64,000 nt of DNA, taken from assembly GCF_022201045.2 (NCBI RefSeq), contig NC_068564.1, positions 3,410,001 through 3,474,000 on the forward strand, given 5' to 3'. The position numbers and the translations under genes were made by a program. The notes beneath the pieces were generated by a model. That model was not told the DNA's origin, searched no databases, and saw nothing but the letters and a program-made list of their open reading frames with translations. This document shows positions 50,836 to 59,946 of this stretch, piece after piece (within the stretch, counting starts at the first letter, position 1; each line of letters begins with the position of its first letter). The DNA is from Citrus sinensis. Lineage: Eukaryota; Streptophyta; Magnoliopsida; Sapindales; Rutaceae.

Positions 50836-51363
50836 TCACTTCAGGAAAATAACCACAAGAACACTCAGTAAAAAAAAAAAGGCATTCAAACAGAGCACAG
50901 CCTTCAGCAGCCCACATATCACCCCACCTTGTTTGGTTTTCTTTGAAGTGAGTTTATGCACATCACTTAAGTCTTGGTCACAAACATTTTGAGTTTGATA
51001 AGTTTTTTTCAGTATAATCTTCACTTCATTCAGGGCACTTAGTATTTCTTCAAGTTCTACCTGCACTTGTTGTTGTGCTATTGTAAAACTTCTATGACCT
51101 TCAAAGAATGCACCATTGTCGAAATCACTTGGTTCTGGACACCACCACTGGAAAAAGTCACAGGCATCATAAGGACAGTTGTAGAATAGCTTGTTTGGAT
51201 TATCTTCAGTCTCTGAAATTCGAATAGCAGCACGTACTCTGCAATCGCATTTCAAGTTCCTGAACTTGATCAGATTTCCATTAACTTGACTCCTCCATTT
51301 CATACTGCCTTTATTATATCTATTCTTCTTGTTAGTTACTGCACTTGAGCCCTCTGAATCCAT
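50836..51363 (-). CDS. GRF-type zinc finger, coiled-coil, membrane-anchored protein carried by the MULE
   Basis: Single exon, 175 aa from the ATG at 51363 (MDSEGSSAVTNKKNR). The frame stays open to 51516, but a TATA-like TATTTAAA at 51467-51460 puts the upstream part outside the transcript. A basic head is followed by a GRF-type zinc finger at ~39-75: CDCRVRAA, then NPNKLFYNC, CDFFQWW; Cys39/41, 63 and 68 are candidate ligands, and the usual GR is NK. An amphipathic helix (~103-130, VQVELEEILSALNEVKIILK) precedes a terminal hydrophobic segment (~150-174, CLNAFFFLLSVLVVIFLK) that looks like a tail anchor. GRF fingers bind single-stranded nucleic acid in other proteins. Its role in the element is unknown. 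Position and orientation match mudrB of maize MuDR, but I see no sequence similarity. Confidence 0.75.
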   Translation of the reverse strand: MDSEGSSAVTNKKNRYNKGSMKWRSQVNGNLIKFRNLKCDCRVRAAIRISETEDNPNKLFYNCPYDACDFFQWWCPEPSDFDNGAFFEGHRSFTIAQQQVQVELEEILSALNEVKIILKKTYQTQNVCDQDLSDVHKLTSKKTKQGGVICGLLKAVLCLNAFFFLLSVLVVIFLK

Positions 51364-51814
51364 GTTGTTGAGATTGAAAGATTGAGAGAAATGTAGTTGA
51401 GTTTGCAAAGTGTTAAGAAGAGGTAGAGATGCTTGTGAACAAAGCTCTGTATTTAAGCCTTTAAATAGGCAAATCTGTGGCAATGTGACCGTTGGGATCC
51501 AACGGTCAAATTGCAACAGTGAAAATTACCCAAATAGAATTATCATTTTATTTGTTGAATGCAATTGTAAATAACCCAATTTAAAGGGGTATAATGGTAA
51601 TATTATGGTTGTTATAGTTTTCGCGCCAAATGTATAGCATGTTCAGTCTTGAAAATCCAATTGGGGGTATTTCAGTCTTTTTGAATTCAACTAACAGTCA
51701 ACTACAAAATTAACTGACGGTAGGGGAGTCTTTACTAATAAATGGATCTTGACCATCTAAGTGCAAAAAGCCCAAAGCTGAGGGGAGGAAAGTAAAAATA
51801 ACCCCTGAATTTTA

Positions 51815-52441
51815 TGTAAGATCATCAACGGCAACTCAAATTCACAAAAGCCCCTGTTCCTCACAATTCTGTTCATGGCATCACTTTTGCACATTCACGT
51901 ATCAGAATTCTCATGACATATTTATCAATGATCCTGCAATTATTCAGTGAAATGAGTATGACCTTTCTTCAACATCATCTAATACCCACAAGGAGAGTTG
52001 AAAAAATGCACTTAATTTTGGCTTTACCAAAATTAGAGTACCACCATTAGAATCCCAGTTATTCATTATGAGTGTTTTTAGATATGAACACGAATACGAG
52101 CAATCTACTTTTAGATGAGACATATCAAAGTGCAGACCAAAAAGCATGCAACAATGTTTAAGTTGCCAAAATTTTTGTCATTTCTTTCTTTCAACTGAGG
52201 GAACATAGCACTATTTCAACACGTTTTTAATTTTTCAATGATAAAACACAATTTTTTCTCACATGGCAAACATCAAACTACTCAATATTGGGACATATGA
52301 TGACGGTGAACTTGTACAATTGCAAAAAGAAACCGATAATCTCTTTTTAACACATCAAAACTCCTGGATCCATCTTGTCCACTGGCCATTTAGCAGTAAA
52401 TAATAACTCCAAAACTGATGAGGAACACATAAACAGTCCAA
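51815..52441. other. Intergenic and probable FKBP53 3' UTR
   Basis: No gene is supported. The 3' UTR of minus-strand FKBP53 should occupy the part next to 52441. Confidence 0.5.
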
Positions 52442-55400
52442 TCAACGAACGTCTATCAACTCCACGTCAAACACAAGCCAGGAGTTTGGCGGTATCTTTC
52501 CACCAGCACCTTCAGCCCCATAACTGGAAGTAACCAGAGAAGAGGGAAAAAAAAAAACACTTAGCCAAATAAGTTGAATAAGTAAAAATAAAAACAAAAC
52601 CCAGTTTGGCCACACTGAAAATATCAAGGACAAAGGACAAACAAAAGATTCCTTAAGAAATGCAGTAACTTTTATGATTCACCAAAATAAGGAACAAGGT
52701 TGGATGATAAAAAGGATATGATAAATTAAATATGCTGAAATATTGACTTTGCATACCCCATTGATGGAGGAATTGTAAGTCTCCGTTTGTCTCCAACACG
52801 CATGCCTGAGGATTTTGGAACAGAAAAGCACATAAATGCATTAAATGTAATTTAAATACAAACAACGAGAAAAGTCTAGATGAAGGGAATACCATTGACC
52901 CCAACATCCCATCCCTTTATAACTTCCCCAACACCTGCAAGATTGAAAGAAAATACCTAAATAAACAAATAAACAAGTAAACTATCCACCTTCTAGAGTA
53001 TTGATAAGACATTACCAAGGCGGAACTTAAAGGGTGCTCGTCCCACATTAGAGTCAAATATTTTTCCATTCTTCTTTAGTTTGCCAATGTATCGGACACT
53101 GACCTGAAAGCAAACAACACATTCAGAAATTAGAAGTGCAATGTACGTCCGCTAATTTCCAATTATTGCAGCGAACCTCGTTAGATTTTATGTATATTGA
53201 TTCTTCTATTATCCAACAACATATCTGTTTTTAGTGTTCTCATATTGGTTAGCTTGTAAGTACATGATGAAAATAAGGGAACATTTAGAGCCCAGACAAA
53301 CAAAAGCAAGAACTGAAAAAATATCATCATCGATGGGACAAAATACTTGAGTCAGAACATAGGTAGTCAAGTAATCTGAAAATTGATGAACTTATAATAA
53401 CCTGCTTTCCAGGAGAAGCTCTTTTGCCATCAGGTTTGCCCATCGCAACCTCCTCAATAACCAATCCATTTGGAAAGGTTCTCACTTGAGAAGATTTAGC
53501 TTCAGATTGCACCTGCTCAGTTGCTGAAGCAGGCTCCTTCTTTTCTTTCACAGCTGAAATAGTTTGATCTGTTCTTGTGTTGCCTTCATTTTCCTGGGCC
53601 TTCTTCTTCTTCCTTTTCCTCTTTTTCTTCTCAGAGAGATTGTCACCAGGTGCATCATCTGCTTTATTGTCAAGGTCCCTGCTATGCATAAAGCACTCAT
53701 GCTCAATTTAATTCCCAGTAAATTATGAGCAACAGTAGTATATAAACATATGTAACATATAAATCTCCAACCAACAATGTGAATGGGCATATCTGAGAGA
53801 AAATAATATTGTATGTACCTTAAAGTCCACAATATTTTATTCATGCTATACATTGAAACGTGTTAGTAGGTGAAGTCTAAAAAATCTCATGCAGGAGAAA
53901 ACATCTCATCCAATCAATTTGGATATCAAATAGTAAAACAATGAGAGCAGAAATAGAACTGGAGTCAGAACACATTCCTATTACTCATACATCGCCATGT
54001 AAGCGTGAATATACTATACTACAGAATGGAAGATGGCAAATCTCACATCTGGTTCACATTCTGGCTCTTCAAGTCATGCTTATTTTCACCATCTAAAACA
54101 GCATTGGTCTCATCATCAGTGATGCCTTTGTAAACTTGTTCGTCTTCACCCTTTTCCTTTTGTTTCTTCTTCTTCTTCTTTTTCCTGAAATCAATTTTAG
54201 AAGCCACTTCAGTATGATTAATCCAGTATTCAGCAAGCATCCCTGCTTACTGAATCCAGAATTACCACGCCTCTGAGTTACCCAAACAGGAAACCCGATG
54301 ACAAAATTGAAAGTCCAATATAATTAGGAATTGATTGCACATATACTCCCCCTCAATGGCCTCTTATCTCACCTTTCTTGCTGCCCATCTTGGCCCGCAC
54401 TTTTAACTTTTCTCTTTTTGCCTGTATCTTGATCACTGCTTGCTTTCTTCTTCTCAGAGTCTTCACTAGTTTTCTCACCATTCTCTTCATCTGCCATCAC
54501 TTGGGCCTCTCGAGAAGTTACCTTGCTTTTATGTGAGGTAGATATAGGAAAGCCATCTTCATCTTCACTTTCAAGTTCTGGCACACCAGTAGCATTCTTG
54601 ACAACAATTTGTCGCTCAGACTCACTTGATACATCCTTCTTCTTTAGGCGTTTTGGTTGATCATTTCCATTCATTGGTTTATCATCCTCTATCTCCTCAA
54701 TTACAACTGCCAGAAAAGAAAGAAAAAAAAACAAAATGCAAACATATTAGGGACTCGAGCAATTGCAAATCAAAACATTAGAATATTCCACAATATGATA
54801 AAAATCCAGTAAACAAACATTAAAAAATGAATACATGAGGCAAAAACATTGCGCACGTAATAAACTAAAAATACCGCTACAATGGAACAATAGAGAACTG
54901 CTAGTACACAAAAGAAGGAAAAAAAAAAGCAATGAATTCTATACTGCCAGTTTAACTTATAATATTTTAGTTAAAGAAGCTCCATAAGTTCCATACATTC
55001 AGTAGAGTAACTTACCTCCAGCAATCATCTTGAAGAAATTTGTAAGTAGAACAAAAGCACATTTAGGATCTTATTAACATTTGAAACATCATTAGATTAT
55101 GTTGAAAGGCTGAACACCATATCAATAACAACAAAAGGAATCTTCCAGCTCCAATTAGTTAAAATTTACAACAAAAGAAAAGGGAGGGGGAAAAAAGAAA
55201 GAGAGAGAGAATGGTAAATTACCTCCACTATTGGGAACAGATGAGTAGAATTCTTCATTGTCGTCGTCGTCAATGAAGTCATCCCCATATTCATCCTCAG
55301 TATCAAATCCCGATGACTCATCTGTTTCAGTCTCTGCAATGTCCTCCCCATAAGAATCACTTTGCATTAAGGTAATGGATTACAAGAATACCACGGAACG

Positions 55401-56411
55401 GATGCAAATTTGAAAACTACGATTAAGTAAACAAATACTTTAATTTTGAGAATTTATTATTCCAATTTAATTAATTAAAAAGGATACGAATCATATTCAT
55501 CTCGAAGGTGATCTCCACTCTCAGCCTCAAAGTAGCCAGCAAGATGGATGCTTTGTGGACCCTTTACTGAGAAGACCACCACATCATCCTCATCAAATTC
55601 AAGTTTCAAGGGGCAAGACTCATTCTTATTTGGTAACAAAGAACACAAGAAAATTGGGCTTCTATCTCCGACAGAACATTGAAGTATGCTCTTCTCAGTC
55701 GATGAACCAAGGCCTAAGGTTGCCTGAATTCAATACAACATAAAACAAAAAGTTTCCAAATGTAGGTTTTAACACGTTCAAGAAACATAAGCATTCAAGT
55801 GACAATGTAGAAACAATCAGGGTGTTAATCCAACTTAACAGAATATCAAACGTCTAAATCATTTAATAAAATCTACATAGCCACAAAAACCTGACACACA
55901 TAATGTATCACCTAAGACAAACTAACAACCCTAAACCTTAACCACGGCCACATAAACCCTCCTACGTCATCCAACTTTATCTAGTGTATTGTTGCCCGTA
56001 TATCAAAAATATCAGAGACCCTGTTATACATATCTTAAGCCCCATCTTATGAAAACTGCAGCATGCATATAAACACCAAAATAAAAATTAAAAACAAAAG
56101 CTGAAAGTGTAACATTCTAACACAAGTGACAAAGTAAACATACCTGAGTTACATGAAGCTTTCCAGGCACATTGTCCGAATGATAAGGATGAGCTTTTCC
56201 TGGTTTCACTTCAATCCCTAATTGGGGGAAAAAAAGGTAAGACCAAAGTTGAATTATTTAAATTAAACTTGGGTTTTACAAAATACCCATTATGAATTCT
56301 CACAAATCAAACAAGTTGAACAGAGAAATCATTATTATAAAAGAATGTATGTTGAAATAAATTAAATTAATTAGAGGGACTTAAAGAGAGAAACTGACCC
56401 CAAAAACCCAT
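52442..56411 (-). CDS. FKBP53: FKBP53-type nuclear peptidyl-prolyl isomerase and histone chaperone
   Basis: Eleven exons on the minus strand: 56411-56399, 56217-56144, 55723-55488, 55359-55223, 54706-54373, 54184-54047, 53678-53402, 53103-53016, 52934-52893, 52805-52757 and 52523-52442. They join in frame to 489 aa (~477 in Arabidopsis). The N-terminus [20 protein letters not shown] and the following ~100 residues form the nucleoplasmin-like fold. Acidic tracts follow ([22 protein letters not shown]), then Lys-rich tracts ([10 protein letters not shown]). The C-terminal FKBP domain includes [49 protein letters not shown] and [16 protein letters not shown], with the Trp, Tyr and Phe pocket residues kept. 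In Arabidopsis it binds histone H3 and represses rDNA. The first exon has only 13 coding bases and was set by homology and phase. Confidence 0.92.
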
Positions 56412-56497
56412 TTTTTCTCAGTGAAAATTGGTTCAGGAATGGTGTAAAATTGACAGCTTTTCTCTAAAACCCCAAACCACTCCTCGCATTGGCTGAT

Positions 56498-56521
56498 AAA
56501 CCCTAACATAAAGTAGGGTTT
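56498..56521. promoter_or_regulatory. Pair of telo-boxes upstream of FKBP53
   Basis: AAACCCTA at 56498-56505 and TAGGGTTT at 56514-56521 form an inverted pair ~90-110 bases before the ATG at 56411. The same motif is present upstream of EBP2. Confidence 0.55.
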
Positions 56522-56589
56522 TATTTGGGTGCTCGTAGTAGCATGGAAAACGCCTGTTACCACAATGCTACTTTCGAGTGCGGATGCCA

Positions 56590-57060
56590 ATGGATCGGGC
56601 TCGGGCTTGGGCTTCGCTCGACCCGATCACTTAAACAAAAGCCCGACTATTAAAAAAAAAAAAAAACCAGTCAAACCCAACCTTAAATTTTTTGTCCTCA
56701 AATTGGGTCAGGCTTTGTCGAGCCCGACCATAATTTTTTTAAAAGATTTTTTTATATTTAAATAATTTAAAATTTAAAAAATGAACATAACTGCTCATAT
56801 ATATTAAAATTTAACATAAATATAAAAATTACTCAAGGTCTCAACCATATAATTAAATAAATCATAAAATAAATATAAATAAATCTCGTGTCTTTTTTTT
56901 TTTTCCAAAATTTAAGGTTGGGTTGGATCAACTCAAATAAGACCCGAATCTTGATTGGAATTTAATTGATCCCTAATATTTAGGACCGAACCTAACTCAT
57001 AATCCTTAAATTCGGGTTGGGTTGATTGAGCCAAAGTTCGAGTAGGAATTTTTACTATCC
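56590..57060. repeat. GGGTCGGG/CCCGAC-rich inverted-repeat element
   Basis: Left part has CGGGCTCGGGCTTGGGC and CGACCCG; right part has GGGTTGGGTTG and CGAACC. Internal arms ACCCAACCTTAAATTTT (56675-56691) and AAAATTTAAGGTTGGGT (56907-56923) are inverted copies. Composition resembles the subterminal repeats of the hAT element at 59231, so this may be a related non-autonomous element. Ends and target duplication were not found. Confidence 0.45.
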
Positions 57061-58878
57061 ACGCTTTAGGGGAAGAACATAGTGTCACAAGTCTCACACC
57101 CCGACGTGCAAACTAACAGGGTCATGAACTTTCTAGACAATTCATCTCTTGTTGTAATTTTCCTTTAAGTTGCATTTTAAATGTGTCTAAATAAAATTTA
57201 GAAAAAAAAATATCAATTGCATTGAGCGATATAATAGGAAAAAATAAAAAATAATTTTGTTTTTTATTATCGTTAATAATTTTTTTTAATTTATGGTTAA
57301 TAAAAAAATTAAGAAGGATTTATTATCCTATTGCTGGAATCTATTTGTTTCTCGATTGTCATGCTACTTTGACAATGAAGGATGATGCTTTGTCTTTTCT
57401 CGTTGACAATAGTTTCTTTAAAATATTATCTTTACAAGCGTGTTTGAAATATTTATTTGTTAGAAAAACACAAAACAGTGAGATAACAAATTATATATTA
57501 GCTAAGCAACGAAAACAAGGTACTGAAAGTTTCAAATGAGAAACAGAAAGCGTAACAGAAGAGAGAAGAAACCAAAAATAGAAAATGCAATGGAACCGAG
57601 GCCTGCACAAAACAATCTCCTTAAAACAGATTTACCGCCTATTTGGAGTGCTTAAGGTATGCTGGTATCTGCTTCCCAGGATACAACGGATACGAATTTT
57701 CAGTCAAGCATTGGCTGAAAATTCCGGCGAACCACCACAGTAAACTCAATTAGAGAAAAACGAAGAAGGATGAAGGACAAACAGCAAGTATGCTTTAAGC
57801 TTGTTTTTTTTTTTTTTTGAGTGTGTAAAAACAGAAGTGAATATGCCTTTTTATACTCAAGGGAGGATGTAACAGTTGCTTTGGTATTGAATTTCCGAAT
57901 TCAATATGTTTTAATCAATTGTTATAACAGCCATGAATTGATTTCAAACTTGAATAAAAAAAAACGTGAATAACAGCTACAAATTAATTGCAAAAGCTGT
58001 TTCAAATTTCTTTGAATTCAAAACATTAAACTGTTACAAAAATTCAAAAGGAAATTAAAATGTGCCAAGTTTGCATAGATGATTTTGGGCCGACATTCGT
58101 GTACGCAGGATGCGCGGGCGCACACGAGTTCAACCAAATCGGTCTTGGATTTGTACCCCCCTTGCGCACACTCGTGTGGAGAGAGCCTCTATCCTTATAA
58201 TTCTTACTCATGCATGGTTAAGTGTTTATATTTAAACACTAATTCCCATGCTTCTTTTTCCCATGTGGGATAAGCCTCATTTCCTTTCAAATTCTCAACT
58301 TCAAGGGTGAACTTTAAGAGACAATTTCTCATTCACCCAAGCACCATTTTGAGAAAATAAGATTATACTTTTGAAGTATGAACGGAGTAGAATCCGAATC
58401 TCACAATATTTTCCACTTTCGTTAAGTGGGACCCACTCAAAATGTGCCCTCAAAATAGCATGTTATGCTATTTTTTCAACAATCCCCCACATGAATGAAA
58501 ATTGGCAATAAAAACAGGAAAACCGCTAAATTTTGACATCAAAACTATTTTTGACTTTTAATGATCGAGTTTATTGGATTGATACCTAGCACAAGATATG
58601 TAGGTGTTATCCTTTGAATCTTCCCTTGTAATAGTATAATTACTTTACTAACTGATCAGTAGACGCGATGTCTTTGAATTGTTCTGCCATTAGTGTAAAC
58701 GATCATATACTACACATAGGTATTTCTCCTAACACTGTTGAGTTCTCATGATTATGTTCGTTTTGGCCTTGAACATCTGTCTGGTTCTGCAAGAGTTTCT
58801 AAGAGTTGAACCCTTTATAGCTCCCTTTGAAGCGGCCCCACTTCTCTCTCACATAGGCGATTTATAATTATCATTGAG
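57061..58878. other. Intergenic, probably retrotransposon leader/LTR remnant in its right part
   Basis: No gene is supported. 58290-58500 (CCCTCAAAATAGC, AATCCCCCACATGAATG) has the look of a copia LTR and leader before the gag fragment, but no TG..CA ends and no clear primer-binding site were found. Confidence 0.4.
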
Positions 58879-59230
58879 ATGACAACTGAAATCGTTGATG
58901 ATATTCCATATGTCCCCATTGCTGCACCCACTGTTGTGAAAGAACCAGCCTCTGTGGCAATTCCTGCCAATCATGCAGAAAGGCCTGAAAAATTCAATGG
59001 CCATAATTTCAAACGGTGGCAGCAAAAGATATTCTTTTACTTGACCACATTGAACCTTGCGAGGTTCTTGACCGAGGATGCTCCTAAGCCCAAAGAGGGT
59101 GAAACAGATATTCAAATTGCAAGTGCAATTGATGCATGGCACTATTCAGATTTTTTGTGTAAAAATTATGTAATGAATGACCTTAGTGACTCCTTGTATA
59201 ACGTATACATAGGAAAGAAAACAACTAAAG
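58879..59230 (+). pseudogene. Ty1/copia gag fragment, truncated
   Basis: The frame begins MTTEIVDDIPYVPI and contains RPEKFNGHNFKRWQQKIFFY, LTEDAPKP, AIDAWHYSDFLCKNYVMNDL and SDSLYNVY, the typical start of plant copia Gag (UBN2-type). Similarity stops abruptly after KKTTK at 59230, where the GGGTC-rich end of the hAT element begins. Zinc knuckle, protease, integrase and RT are absent from the window. The rest may lie beyond the hAT insertion. Confidence 0.8.
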
Positions 59231-59347
59231 TCCGACCCTAAAAAAGCCCTATCTATTTAGGGTCAGGTCGGGCCCGACCCGAATCGGGCCAACATCAGGT
59301 CAGGCTAAGCCTGACCCTAACTAAACCATTTTCCAAATGCTGAAATG

Positions 59348-59525
59348 CAGCTGCAACTTGCATTTCCAGATTGCAACTTTGCATTTCAAGATTGCAACTT
59401 TGCATTTCAAGATTGCTTAAGCTTGCATTTCCAGATTGCAACTTGCATTTCCAGATTGCTTAAGCTTGCATTTCCAGATTGCAACTTACATTTCCAGATT
59501 GCTTAAGCTTGCATTTCCAGATTGC
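59348..59525. repeat. Short tandem repeats in the hAT left subterminal region
   Basis: About nine copies of TTGCATTTCCAGATTGC (17 bp) separated by AACT or TTAAGC occur in variable order, giving spacings of ~21-24 bp. One early pair reads TTTCAAG instead of TTTCCAG. Confidence 0.9.
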
Positions 59526-59946
59526 TGTCCAAGGCTCCAAGCTGCTCATGTGCTGTCCACATGCCTCAATTAATTAACCACCAAAGCACTAAAATGCTAT
59601 GCCGTTTTGATGCTTATGGAAATTCCACAATGGAATCAATTTGAAGGTCACACGAGAAGCACATGACTAACTTAAACATAAATAACAATAAGGCTGATAT
59701 GCAGTCACAATTCAATTCTCAATTCCACAATCATTTCCAAAACCATTTCACACACAAATCAATTCCAAAACCCAACATTAAAAATACATAATACAATTAA
59801 ATTAAAAACACACAATGTAATTTTTCAACAATTCTAACCAAATCAATTCCATAACCCAACATAAAAAAAAAGTCTTATACAATAATACAAATAAAAACTC
59901 ATAATTCAATTCCATAACCAAACTTTTTTTTTTAAAAAAAAAAGAA

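Larger units (their letters stand above)
46736..51804. mobile_element. Complete MuDR-class (MULE) transposon with two convergent genes
   Basis: The left end GGGTTATTTTTACTTTCCTC and the inverted right end match, with moderate divergence, for about 85-90 bp. CTGAATTTTA flanks both ends (46726-46735 and 51805-51814), read as a 9- or 10-bp target duplication. Inside are a spliced, uninterrupted transposase gene on the plus strand and a second intact gene on the minus strand, tail to tail with ~720 bp between stops. Both have TATA-like boxes just inside the terminal repeats. It lies between enolase and FKBP53 and disrupts neither. Terminal repeats are not identical, so it is not a very recent insertion, but no disabling mutation is visible. 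Confidence 0.93.

Noticed and set aside
51364-51516. N-terminal extension of the GRF protein
   Set aside because: It would begin upstream of the TATA-like box. The second Met gives a normal start.
55016-55028. 13-base microexon candidate in FKBP53 (AG/ATGATTGCTGGAG/GTAAGT)
   Set aside because: Including it shifts the frame and creates a stop in the next exon. Skipping it keeps [11 protein letters not shown] in phase.
57600-58500. Complete copia 5' LTR
   Set aside because: No TG..CA boundaries, duplicate LTR or tRNA-Met primer site could be found, so only the gag fragment is called.
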